Of a stretch of 64,000 nt of DNA, positions 43,202-53,400 are shown piece by piece; the stretch's first letter is position 1; each line of letters begins with the position of its first letter. The notes below the pieces were generated by a model. The model was not told where the DNA came from. It made no database searches and saw only the letters and a program-made list of their open reading frames with translations. The position numbers were made by a program, and so were the translations under genes. The stretch spans positions 123,688 through 187,687 of the forward strand of contig CAYJOD010000002.1 in NCBI GenBank assembly GCA_964371655.1, written 5' to 3'. Source of the stretch: CAZGSN01 sp964371655 (GTDB lineage: Bacteria; Desulfobacterota; Binatia; HRBIN30).

Positions 43202-43981
43202 TCAGGACCCGCCCCCTTCCCGGAATGACTCCCGGACAGGCTTCCCGTCGCGCAGCATCGGCACCGCCATCTGGATCGCCTGGCCGCGATCGTCGAGCAC
43301 GGGGCGAGGCGAGAACTGGCAGAGGTAGGCTCGTCGGATCTGGTCGGTAGCGTTCACTCCGCTGCGGTGCGGCAGCAGGCCGGACATCACCACCAAGCTT
43401 CCGGCCGGAACCGCCAGGATCTTCCCCGGGGCGGAACCGAAGTCGGCCACAAAGTTCCCGTGCTCGTCTTGGTGATGAGGCGGCACCGCGTCAAAACGCC
43501 GGCTCGTGAACGAAATAACCTCCAAGGCGCCGTTCTCGGCAGTCACGTCGTCCAGCGCCGTCCAGACACTGAGGTTGGGAGTGTAGTGCCCATAGCCGTA
43601 CGCATCCACGTAGCCGTGGTCCTGGTGCCATCCAAACGGCACCCGGTTGTGGGGCAGCTTCAGAATGAAGAGTTCGATGAACAGGTAAGCGTCGGGTCCG
43701 ACAAGACTCTTGCACAGCTCGAGCATCAAATCGCTACGTGCATAGTCGGCAAGCGCAGCCCGCTGGCGCGATCGGCCCGGGATGAAGTAGTGCTCGCCGA
43801 CATAGTTCAGGCGATCAACGGTCTTCTGCGCTTCAATCTCCGCCTCATGCCACGTCAGAGCGTGATCGGCCTCCTCGCGCAGGGCTGCCGTCAGATCCGG
43901 CGGCAGTGCGCGTTCTAGTACCAGGCAACCTTCCCGTTCGAAGGTGCCTAGCCTCTCAGGTGTGATCATTCGGTGTGTCAT
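43202..43981 (-). CDS. PhyH-family dioxygenase
   Basis: 259 residues from ATG 43981 (open to 43996). Ligands: GWHQDHGYVDAYG and LLPHRSGVN. Shares the NLSVWTALDDVTAENGAL stretch with 41417-42205, so the two are recent paralogues flanking a GT2 gene. Probably the first gene of a three-gene operon. Substrate unknown. Confidence 0.9.
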   Translation of the reverse strand: MTHRMITPERLGTFEREGCLVLERALPPDLTAALREEADHALTWHEAEIEAQKTVDRLNYVGEHYFIPGRSRQRAALADYARSDLMLELCKSLVGPDAYLFIELFILKLPHNRVPFGWHQDHGYVDAYGYGHYTPNLSVWTALDDVTAENGALEVISFTSRRFDAVPPHHQDEHGNFVADFGSAPGKILAVPAGSLVVMSGLLPHRSGVNATDQIRRAYLCQFSPRPVLDDRGQAIQMAVPMLRDGKPVRESFREGGGS

Positions 43982-44093
43982 CCCGCACCCGTACACTTCC
44001 CGATCATTGGCGGTTTATCAACATCGCAGAAAGCCAAGAGGGTGACCAGCACCTGCGGTGGTCGCACAGTCGAATCGCGAGCCTGACTACTGG

Positions 44094-44280
44094 CTATTGC
44101 AAAAGAAATAGGAAATGAACCACAGAGACACAGAGGCCACAGAGAAGCCGCTGAGTGTTCAAGCAGCGGTGTTGACTCCCCATTTCTCCGGGTTCTTTCT
44201 CGGTGTCCTCGGTGCCTCTGTGGTTGGTCCTCTTTGTCCGTCCCGGGTTCGGTTTTCAGTACTTATGCAACGCTCAATAG
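44094..44280. repeat. Family A near-palindromic repeat, copy 2
   Basis: Same arms as 3951-4130, in the same orientation, here 49 bases before the tRNA gene. Most of the 43982-44328 gap is this repeat. Confidence 0.88.
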
Positions 44281-44328
44281 GTTCAAGAGTCTGGCGACCA
44301 GATTTGGGCAAGAGTTGTTAGGGATAAG

Positions 44329-44402
44329 TGCCCCCGAGGCGGTTCGAACGCCTGACCCCAGGATTAGGAATCCTGTGCTCTATCCACCTGAGCTACGGGG
44401 GC
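44329..44402 (-). tRNA. tRNA-Arg (anticodon CCT)
   Basis: On the minus strand: 7-bp acceptor stem GCCCCCG / CGGGGGC, D arm GCTC...GAGC, anticodon stem CAGGA / TCCTG with loop TTCCTAA (anticodon CCT), T arm AGGCG-TTCGAAC-CGCCT, discriminator A. No CCA is encoded. It reads AGG codons. Its 3' end faces the accessory region to the left, a common position for an integrated element. Confidence 0.93.
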
Positions 44403-44977
44403 GTGGTGGAATTTGAAGCACTTACCGGACGCGGCTCGTCCTGTCTAGGCCGACTGTAACCTTCGCAGCGTCGAGCCTTATCATGGCGTCATCGAAGTCA
44501 TCTTTCCTCACCATCCTGTTGTACCGCCGGACCACCGAGCGTCCTGTGCCGATCGGGAGTCGCCGGAGCCAGGGCGGCCAAGACGGTCGCGCCCCTCCTT
44601 GCCGCGGCGTGGATAGACCAGGGCTGCTGGCGCATGGGGCCCGCAGCGGCTCAGTAAGTTTTCGTGGGACTCGGACCGTATGCAGATCGCCGAGGAGTCG
44701 ACCCAAATCGGCCTCGTTCTTTTCCGACAACTCAGAGGCCCTACAACCATCAGCCGCACCACTACACAAGGTCCGCCTTGGTCTTCGACTTGCTCTGCAT
44801 GGCGATGCACTGTTTCTAGTACATCACAGGAGGGACGGAGAAGAGGGCAAGAACGTGGGGACTTTCTTCCGAGACCCCGACCGCTTGGTAAAGCGGCAAT
44901 CGTCCAGACGGGCACGTCGAGGCCTACAGCGACTGCCTCTCGGTCGCTCGATCTCCCAACGAGCTTTGGCCGTTCTC
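44403..44977. other. Intergenic region; no convincing gene
   Basis: 575 bases between the tRNA and the GH5 gene. Frames running through it lack domain-like sequence and I treat them as spurious. The tRNA promoter (reading left) and the GH5 promoter must be here but are not placed. Confidence 0.5.
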
Positions 44978-46111
44978 GTGCGGGTGAGCAGCTGTATTCG
45001 ATTCGCCGTACCGGTTCTTGTCCCGATCGCGCTGGCGACCCCCGTCGTTGCGCTGGGAGGGACAGGGCCGCAAGCCTTCGCACGGCAATTGGCAGCCGGT
45101 TCTGTTGAACCGATCTCCCCGCACGTCGACTACGCCGGGGTCAGTCTCGCCGGTGCCGAATTCCGCTCCAGCATCGGGCACGGGATCTTCGACATCGATT
45201 ACACGGCGCCGACCAAGCAAGAGGTCCGCTACTTCAGCGCCACGGGTATGAACATCTTCCGCATACCGGTGCGCTGGGAGCGCCTGCAGCACACTCTCTT
45301 TGAGGAGTTAGACGCAAGAGATCTGAAGCATCTCGATGGTCTGGTCGATCTCATCACGCGGGACCTGCGCCGCTACGTCATCGTCGATCTACATAACTAT
45401 TTCCGCTTCGAGGACCGCATTGTCGGCGACGGCGTCTCCGCTTCCGCGCTGGCCGATTTCTGGACGCGAATGGCATCGCGATATCGTGGCAATCCAAATG
45501 TCTGGTTTGGCCTGATGAACGAACCGTATGGGGTCTGCGCCCGGCAGGTGTCCGCAGTTCAGCACGAGGTCCTGCATGCGATCCGCAATTCCGGCGCGAC
45601 GAACGTCGTCCTGGTTCAAGGCAGCGCGTGGAGCAGTGCAGAGACATGGCATCAACGCGACGCGAACTGCGGCGTGTCGAATGCCAGCACGATGCGCATC
45701 ATCGATGATCCGCAGGGGCGCCTACTGTTCGAGGTGCATCAGTATCTCGACGCCGACGCTTCCGGAGTCTCGAACAAGTGCGTGAGCGCCGACATCGGTG
45801 CGGAACGTCTTGCGACGTTCACGGCTTGGCTGCGACGACACCACAAACGCGGCTTCCTCGGCGAGTTCGCGTCCGGCCAGAATCAGCTCTGTCTCGCGGC
45901 CCTTCACAAGCTGCTGGCCCACATCGAAGCGAATTCCGACGTGTGGGCAGGGTGGACGTATTGGGCGGCCGGGCCCTGGTGGGGGAATTACCGTTTTTCG
46001 ATCGAGCCTCGCCACGGTGCCGACGCCGCGCAATTGGGCGTGCTGATCCAGTATCTGCCGGCGAGCAGCCAACCTGCGTCGCCCAATGCTTGGTGGCCTG
46101 CAGGTCCGTGA
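44978..46111 (+). CDS. Secreted glycoside hydrolase family 5 (endoglucanase-like)
   Basis: 377 residues from GTG 44978; the frame is open further upstream but this start gives a signal peptide (CIRFAVPVLVPIALATPVVA). GH5 marks: FRIPVRWERLQ, VIVDLHNY, the acid/base Glu in MNEP (E182) and the nucleophile Glu in GFLGEFASG (E296), with WAGWTYWAAGPWW near the end. Acts on beta-glucans outside the cell. It is a single gene flanked by repeats. Confidence 0.92.
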   Translation: MRVSSCIRFAVPVLVPIALATPVVALGGTGPQAFARQLAAGSVEPISPHVDYAGVSLAGAEFRSSIGHGIFDIDYTAPTKQEVRYFSATGMNIFRIPVRWERLQHTLFEELDARDLKHLDGLVDLITRDLRRYVIVDLHNYFRFEDRIVGDGVSASALADFWTRMASRYRGNPNVWFGLMNEPYGVCARQVSAVQHEVLHAIRNSGATNVVLVQGSAWSSAETWHQRDANCGVSNASTMRIIDDPQGRLLFEVHQYLDADASGVSNKCVSADIGAERLATFTAWLRRHHKRGFLGEFASGQNQLCLAALHKLLAHIEANSDVWAGWTYWAAGPWWGNYRFSIEPRHGADAAQLGVLIQYLPASSQPASPNAWWPAGP

Positions 46112-46120
46112 GCGACGGTC

Positions 46121-46178
46121 TTGAACCCGAAGACATCAGTTGAACCGCTGATGGACGCCGATAGACGCTGATGCACAC
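46121..46178. repeat. Family B-related repeat arm
   Basis: Half-element GTTGAACCGCTGATGGACGC, complementary to the fragment at bases 1-45. Lies directly after the GH5 stop. Confidence 0.65.
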
Positions 46179-46217
46179 AAGATCCGTAGGGAATAGATCT
46201 TAGATTTTACGGAGGAG

Positions 46218-46522
46218 TTTCTCGCGCCAAGACGCAAAGCCGCAAAGGCAACGCGCTGAGCATTCGCGTCACTCGCGAGCTTCGTTCTGAACCCAAACAC
46301 ATCAATTGGAACCACGGATGCCACGGATGGGCACGGATATGAAGAGGAAAGACCTTCGTTCGGATCGGAAGAATTTGTCCGCCAGACGTCTGAGTTGCGG
46401 TCCGGCTGTAAGTTGGCGTCGTTGTTCTTCCTTATCCGTGTTGATCCGTGAAATCCGTGGTCCCAACTGAGCTTTTCCGGCTGAAAGCAACTTTGCGGTC
46501 TTGGCGGCTTGGCGCGAGAAAC
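46218..46522. repeat. Nested repeats: family B element inside a family C palindrome
   Basis: Outer arms TCTCGCGCCAAGACGCAAAG (46218-46248) and CTTTGCGGTCTTGGCGGCTT plus GGCGCGAGAAA (46490-46522) are inverted repeats of one element. Between them lies a complete family B copy (46289-46485) almost identical to 23063-23258. This looks like one repeat inserted into another. The 46112-46650 gap holds no gene. Confidence 0.85.
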
Positions 46523-46650
46523 CATTTCTTACACCAAGGTTCTCCGGTCGCCCCGCCACAAACTCGGAGCAAGAAGGTCACGCCGCGTTGACCGCGCCGC
46601 GATCTCAGGGCGCGGGTATTTGAGGAGGATCAGGACGAGGCAAACGACGG

Positions 46651-49600
46651 TTACGCCTGCCCGTCAGGGCGTAGCGCCAGCGCTGCTCGTCCCTCTCTCG
46701 CACGCAGGCGGTTGACCCAAAGCCGGAAGCGATCGAGGTACAGGTAAACTACCGGCGTCGTGTACAACGTCAGCAACTGGCTGACGAGCAAGCCACCGAC
46801 GATGGTGACGCCGAGCGGCCGGCGCAGCTCGGCGCCGCTGCCGCTGCCGAGCGCCAAGGGCAAGCCGCCGAGAAGTGCGGCCATCGTGGTCATCATGATC
46901 GGGCGGAAGCGCAGCAGGCAGGCTTCGTAGATCGCTGCTTCGGGTGGTTTACCTTGGCTGCGCTCCGCCTCCAGGGCGAAGTCGATCATCATGATCGCGT
47001 TCTTCTTGACGATGCCGATAAGCAAGATGATGCCGATCAGCGCGATGACACTGAGATCCATGCCACACAACATCAGCGCCAGGAGCGCTCCAACACCGGC
47101 GGATGGCAGGGTCGAGAGAATCGTCAGCGGGTGGATGTAGCTCTCATAGAGCACGCCGAGGACGATATAGACGGCGACCAGCGCGGCGAGGATGAGCAGA
47201 GGCTGGTTGGATAAGGAGTCCTGGAAGGCTTGCGCCGTACCCTGAAACTTGGCGCGGATTGTCGATGGCATACCGATCTCGCGCGCGGCTGCGGTGATCG
47301 CGGCAACTCCATCTCCCAAGGCGATGCCCGGCGCCAGGTTGAATGAGAGCGTCACCGCCGGAAACTGAGATTGGTGATTGACGGCTAACGCCGCGTTGGT
47401 GGGATCGAAGTGAGTAAAGGCGCTGAGCGGCACTTGCACTCCAGTCTTCGAGCGCACGTAGATGTCCTTGAGCGTCTCCGCGGTTTCCCAGAAGCGTGGG
47501 GCTACGCCCATCACCACATGATACTGGTTCAAGGCCGTATACATCGTCGATACCTGGCGTTGCCCGAAGGCATCGTAAAGAGTCTCGTCGATTGCACTCG
47601 TGGTCACACCCAGTCGCGCCGCGGTGTCGCGGTCGATGACAATCCCGGCCTGCAGGCCACGCACTTGCTGATCGGTGCTGATGTCGACCAGCATTGGCAA
47701 GGTCTGCAACTTGCGCATGAGCAACGGCGCCCAACGGTTGAGCTCCTGCAGATCATCATCTTGCAGGGTGAACTGATAGAGAGCGCTGCTCGCCCTTCCG
47801 CCAATGCGGATGTCCTGCACCGGCTGCAGGAAGAGGCTCGCTCCCGGCACGCCAGCCATGCGCGGACGCAGGCGCGCCATGACTTCGTCGGTTGTCGCCG
47901 TGCGCTCGCCGAAGGGCTTGAGAGCGATGAACATGCGTCCGGTGTTGCTGGTGCCTTGATTGCCGCCGGTGAGGCCGACGACCGTGTCGACGTCCGGGTC
48001 CGACTTCACCACGTTCACGAACTGCGCCAGCTTCTGGCGCAGCGACTGAAACGACGTCGACTGGTCGGCTTGAATGTTACCGATCAAGCGCCCGGTGTCC
48101 TGCTGCGGGAAGAATCCCTTGGGCACCACGTTGAATAGATAGACGTTGATGCAAACCGTGATCAGCGCCGCCAGCAACGTCAGCCGCGAATGCCGCAAGG
48201 CCCACGACAGACTGCGCTCATAGTGATGCAGCAGCCACTGGAAGCCGCTCTCACTGGCACGGTAGAGCCGACCGTGCTCTTCATCGGCGTGCATGCGCAG
48301 AAACTTGGCGCACATCATCGGGGTTGTCGTCAGCGACACGACCAGGGACACAACGATGGCGACCGATAGGGTCACCGCAAACTCGCGGAACAGCCGTCCG
48401 ATGATACCGCCCATCAGCAAGAGCGGAATGAAGACCGCGATCAGCGAGAGACTCATGGACAAGACGGTGAAGCCGATCTCCTTCGCCCCTTTGAGAGCGG
48501 CGTCGAGCGGCGCCATGCCACGCTCCAGGTACCGGGTCACGTTCTCGATGACGACGATCGCATCGTCCACGACGAAGCCGGTCGAGATCGTCAGCGCCAT
48601 GAGCGAGAGATTGTCGATGCTGTAACCGAATAGGTACATCACCCCGAACGTGCCCACCAGCGACAGCGGCACCACGACGCTTGGGATCACGGTCGCCCAC
48701 AGGTTGCGAAGGAAGATGAACACCACCAGCACGACCAGCGCGATCGAGAGCAGCAGCGTCAGCTCGACGTGGTCGATCGAAGCGCGAATCGCCGTGCTGC
48801 GATCGATGACGACCGCGAGGTTGATGGCCGGTGAGATCGACGCTTGCAGCTGCGGCAGAGCGGCGCGCAAACGCGCGACCGTCTCGATGATGTTGGCGCC
48901 GGGCTGGCGGAACAAGACGATGAGCACCGCAGGCTTGTCGTCAGCGAAGCCGGCATTGCGCACGTCCTCGACGGAGTCGTACACCTCGGCCACGTCGCCC
49001 AAACGCACGGCGGCACCGTCGCGATAGCTGAGGATCAGCGGCCGGTACTGATCGGCCTTCATCAATTGATCCGACGTGCTCAGCGCCCAGGCGCGAGCCT
49101 CGTCATCTATTCCGCCCTTGGGTCGGTTGGTGTTGGCCGATGCAAGCACGGCGCGCACGTTGCTGAGCGCGATACCATATTGATTCAAGACCGTCGGATT
49201 CAGATCGACGCGAACCCCAGGTAACGAGCTACCGCCGACAAAGACCTGCCCGACTCCTTCCACCTGCGCCAGCTTCTGCTGCAGAATGGAGGCGGCAGCA
49301 TCGTAAACGCGGCTCGTATTCAGGGTGTCGGAGGTGAGCGTGAGGATCAGAATTGGGGCGTCAGCGGGGTTGACCTTGCGGTAGAAGGGGTTGTTGGGAA
49401 GGTTGGCCGGCAATTGCCCGCGTGCCGCGTTGATTGCGGCTTGGATATCGCGCGCCGCCGCGTCGATGTTGCGGCTGAGATCGAACTGCAGCACCACGGT
49501 GGTCGAGCCGAGATAGCTCGTGGAGGTCATCTCGGTGACGCCGGCGATGCGCGCGAACTGTCGCTCCAGAGGCATCGCTACAGCAGATGCCATGGTCTCC

Positions 49601-49767
49601 GGACTGGCGCCCGGCAACGCGGCTTGAACGCTGATGGTCGGGAACTCGACCTGCGGCAGCGGCGACACCGGCAGAAATTGAAACGCGATCGTGCCGGCGA
49701 GAGCGAGCGCGATCGTGAGCAGCGAAGTTGCGACCGGTCGCCTGACGAATGGCTCGGAGATGTTCAC
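46651..49767 (-). CDS. RND-family efflux permease, MdtC-like
   Basis: 1038 residues, full length for the HAE1 group. PVATSLLTIALALAG at helix 1, the FVVDDAIVVIENV motif (proton-relay Asp pair in helix 4), NPADAPIL in the pore domain and a repeated 12-helix, two-loop layout. It exports drugs or lipophilic compounds with the MFP at 53518 and an outer-membrane channel not seen here. Separated from its homologue at 50405 by about 640 bases of repeats. Confidence 0.95.
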   Translation of the reverse strand: MNISEPFVRRPVATSLLTIALALAGTIAFQFLPVSPLPQVEFPTISVQAALPGASPETMASAVAMPLERQFARIAGVTEMTSTSYLGSTTVVLQFDLSRNIDAAARDIQAAINAARGQLPANLPNNPFYRKVNPADAPILILTLTSDTLNTSRVYDAAASILQQKLAQVEGVGQVFVGGSSLPGVRVDLNPTVLNQYGIALSNVRAVLASANTNRPKGGIDDEARAWALSTSDQLMKADQYRPLILSYRDGAAVRLGDVAEVYDSVEDVRNAGFADDKPAVLIVLFRQPGANIIETVARLRAALPQLQASISPAINLAVVIDRSTAIRASIDHVELTLLLSIALVVLVVFIFLRNLWATVIPSVVVPLSLVGTFGVMYLFGYSIDNLSLMALTISTGFVVDDAIVVIENVTRYLERGMAPLDAALKGAKEIGFTVLSMSLSLIAVFIPLLLMGGIIGRLFREFAVTLSVAIVVSLVVSLTTTPMMCAKFLRMHADEEHGRLYRASESGFQWLLHHYERSLSWALRHSRLTLLAALITVCINVYLFNVVPKGFFPQQDTGRLIGNIQADQSTSFQSLRQKLAQFVNVVKSDPDVDTVVGLTGGNQGTSNTGRMFIALKPFGERTATTDEVMARLRPRMAGVPGASLFLQPVQDIRIGGRASSALYQFTLQDDDLQELNRWAPLLMRKLQTLPMLVDISTDQQVRGLQAGIVIDRDTAARLGVTTSAIDETLYDAFGQRQVSTMYTALNQYHVVMGVAPRFWETAETLKDIYVRSKTGVQVPLSAFTHFDPTNAALAVNHQSQFPAVTLSFNLAPGIALGDGVAAITAAAREIGMPSTIRAKFQGTAQAFQDSLSNQPLLILAALVAVYIVLGVLYESYIHPLTILSTLPSAGVGALLALMLCGMDLSVIALIGIILLIGIVKKNAIMMIDFALEAERSQGKPPEAAIYEACLLRFRPIMMTTMAALLGGLPLALGSGSGAELRRPLGVTIVGGLLVSQLLTLYTTPVVYLYLDRFRLWVNRLRAREGRAALALRPDGQA

Positions 49768-49852
49768 GCCGGTGCCTCGGACAAGACAGAGCGAGCGACG
49801 CGCGTAGTCCGGTTGTCCGTGGTCGGTCGTCCACCTCTCTGAAGGCTGACGG

Positions 49853-50330
49853 CCCTCACCCTAACCCACATCATTACACATAACGTAGCCCGGCCTTGGC
49901 GCGTCCCGGCTTTGCCCGGCAATTCGATGCGAAGCGTTTGGAGTTCCGCCTTTAGGCGGTTCTGCCCCGCTGTTGAACGCCTTATGCCGGCTAAAGCCGG
50001 AACTACGAAGGTTTTCGGACCCGTCGTCATCAATTGCCGGGCAGAGCCGCGCGTGCCGGAGCATCCCGGAGGGATGACAGCGATTAGCCGGTGGTTGAGG
50101 CCACCGGCCGATACCACCGGCTTCGGGGCCGGATATCGTGCACCCCGGTAGGGGTGCCAGCTGTCGCAAGCCTTCTCGCCCCGCTGAGCACGATGTGCTT
50201 GCACCCCTACCGGGGTGCGAAATACGGGGGCCACGTATGATCCGGTGGTATCGCTTCGCTCAACCACCGGCTAATTCCTCCGACCCCTTCGGGGTCCAGA
50301 AGCCAGATGCGCGTGCATGGGGGATTGTCT
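49853..50330. repeat. Cluster of short palindromic repeats between two efflux genes
   Basis: Paired words include CACCCCGGTAGGGGTGC / GCACCCCTACCGGGGTGC, GTTCCGCCTTTAGGCGG and CCGGCTAAAGCCGGAAC, and ACCACCGGC in both orientations. They fill most of the 49768-50404 gap. No gene is recognised here; they may be transcription attenuators or mobile-repeat remnants. Confidence 0.75.
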
Positions 50331-50404
50331 GTAATGATGTGACCGTAACCCTCTGCCGCGCGGGAATTGACGCGGGCAGGGGAGCTGGCCTTGCTGAGCG
50401 CAGC

Positions 50405-53400
50405 TCACAGAGGCTCCGTGGCGGTGGCGCTGCCGGTGGCGTCGCCGAGGCGCCAGTGCGCCACGCGCTTCGCCAGGCGATCGAAAGCGAGGTAGATGAC
50501 CGGCGTCGTGTACAGCGTCAGCAACTGACTGACAAGCAAGCCGCCGACGATGGTGACGCCGAGGGGACGGCGCAGCTCCGCCCCCACGCCGCTGCCCAAC
50601 GCCAGAGGCAGACCGCCGAGAAGTGCCGCCATGGTGGTCATCATAATCGGCCGGAAGCGCAGCAGGCAGGCTTCGTAGATGGCGTCCTCGGCAGACTTGC
50701 CGGCACCGCGCTCGGCTTCGAGAGCGAAGTCGATCATCATGATGGCGTTCTTCTTCACGATGCCGATCAATAGGATGATGCCGATGAGGGCAATCACGCT
50801 GAGCTCGATGCGGCACAGCAGCAGCGCCACAATCGCACCGACGCCGGCCGAGGGCAGGGTCGACAGAATCGTGAGCGGGTGGATGTAGCTCTCATAGAGC
50901 ACGCCAAGGACGATGTAGACCGTGACCAGCGCCGCGAGAATCAGCAGCGGCTGGTTCGCCAGCGATGCTTGGAAGGCCTGGGCGGTTCCCTGAAAGCCAG
51001 CGTGAATACTGGCCGGCATGCCAATCTCGCGCTCGGCGACTGCAAGGGCTTCGACCGCATGGCCGAGGGCGTAGCCCGGTGCGAGATTGAAAGACAACAC
51101 CACCGCCGGAAACTGGCCCTGGTGATTCACCGCCAACGCCGCGGTCGTCAGCTCGACTTGCGTGAACGCGCTCAACGGCACCTGCTCGCCGCTCTGCGAG
51201 CGGACGTAGATGTCCTTGAGCGCGTCGACGCCGCGCTGAAGCTCCGGGTGAACTTCGAGAATGACGCGGTACTGGTTGAATTGCGTGAAGATGGTCGAGA
51301 TCTGGCGTTGGCCGAAGGCGTCGTACAGAGTGTCGTCGATCATCTGCAGCGTGATCCCAAGCCGCGACGCGGTGTCGCGATCGATCGTGATCGTCGCTTC
51401 GAGGCCACCGCTCTGCTGGTCGCTGGCGACATCGCGGAGCTCGGGCAGGCTCTTCAGCTTCTCGACCAAGCGCGGCGCCCAACTGTGCAGCTCCTCTAAG
51501 CTCGCCGACTCCAGACTGTATTGGTACTGCGTGCGACTGATGCGATCATTGATCGTCAAGTCCTGCACCGGTTGCAGAAACAGCGCGATCCCGGGCACCG
51601 CCGCCAACCGTGGTTGCAGGCGCGCGATGATCTCGGTGGCGTCGGCGTCGCGCTCTTCCAAGGGCTTCAGGTTGATCTGGATGCGGCCGCTATTGACCGT
51701 GGTGTTGATACCGTCGATGCCAATGAACGACGATAAGCTTTGGACGGCGGGATCCTCGAGTATCGCCTTCGCCAAAGTCTGCTGGCGTTCCGCCATCGCC
51801 GCAAACGACAAGGTCTGCGGCGCTTCCGACACGCCCATGATCAGGCCGGTGTCCTGCACCGGAAAGAAGCCCTTGGGAACCACGACGTAGAGCAGGAAGG
51901 TGGCTGCCAGGGTGACGATCGCGACCAGCAGGGTTGCTGGCTGATGCCGCAAAACCCAACGCAGCGTGCTCGCGTAACCTCTGATCATCGCCGCGAAAAC
52001 ACGCTCCGAGGCGCGTAGAAAAGCGCCGTACTCGCTCTCTGAATGGTGGCGCAGCAGCTTGGCGCACATCATCGGGGTCAGGGTCAGTGAGACGGCGGCG
52101 GAGACCAGAATGGTGACGCTCAGGGTAACCGCGAACTCACGGAACAAGCGTCCGACGATGTCGCCCATGAACAGGAGCGGAATCAGCACGGCAACCAGGG
52201 ACACTGTGAGTGACAGGATGGTGAAGCCGATCTGCTCAGCCCCTTTGAGAGCGGCCGCCAACGGCGATTCGCCTTCGTCGACGTAGCGCGTGATGTTCTC
52301 GATCATCACGATGGCGTCGTCGACCACGAATCCGGTGGAGATCGTCAGGGCCATCAGGGAGAGATTGTCGAGGCTGTAGCCGAGCAGATACATCGCCCCG
52401 AAGGTGCCGACGATCGACAGCGGCACCACGATGCTCGGAATGATGGTAGCTGGGATGTTGCGCAGGAACAGGAACATCACCATCACCACCAGCGCCACCG
52501 TCAGGATCAGCGAGAACTGAACATCGCGGACGGAGGCGCGGATGGTGTTGGTGCGGTCGGTGAGAATCTCGACGTGCACCGACGAGGGCAGGGAGCTCGT
52601 CAGCTGCGGCAGCAGCGCCTTGATGCGATCGACGACCGCGATGATGTTCGCACCCGGCTGGCGCTGCACGTTGAGGATGACGGCGGGAACGTCATTCGCC
52701 CACGCCGCCTGCTTTACGTTTTCCACGTCGTCGACGACCGTGGCGACGTCGGCGACGCGAACCGGCGCGCCGTTGTTGTAGGTAAGGATGAGCGATCGAT
52801 AGTCGTCGCTCGTCAGCAGCTGGTCGTTGGCGCCGATGGTTACGGCCTGGCGGGCGCCGTCGAAGTTGCCCTTTGCCAGGTTGACGTTTGCCTGAGCGAT
52901 GATCGTGCGCAAATCCTCGAGGCTGAGCCGGTAAGCGGCCAAGGCGCCGGGGTTGGCCTGCACGCGCACGGCCGGCTTCTGCCCCCCGCTCAGGCTCACC
53001 AAGCCGACCCCGCTGAGCTGCGAGATCTTCTGAGCCAAGCGCGTGTCGGCCAGGTCCTGCACCTTCGACAGGGGCAGCGTCTCCGACGTCAGTGCCAGCG
53101 TCAGCACCGGGGCGTCGGCGGGATTGGTCTTGCTGTAAATGGGTGGATTGGGAAGGTCGCGCGGCAGATAGGTCCCGGCTGCATTGATCGCCGCCTGCAC
53201 CTCTTGCTCGGCGACGTCGATGTCGAGGTCGAGGGCGAACTGCAGAGTGAGCAGCGAGCTGCCCGACGAACTCGTGGAGGTCATCTGCTTGAGGCCTGGC
53301 AGCTGACCAAATTGACGTTCGAGGGGCGCGGTCACGGACGAAGCCATGACCACCGGACTGGCACCGGGGTAGAACGTCGCAACCTGGATGGTCGGATAGT

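Noticed and set aside
44483..44977. 165-codon N-terminal extension of the GH5 protein
   Set aside because: The extension lacks domain-like sequence and would bury the signal peptide that starts at 44978.
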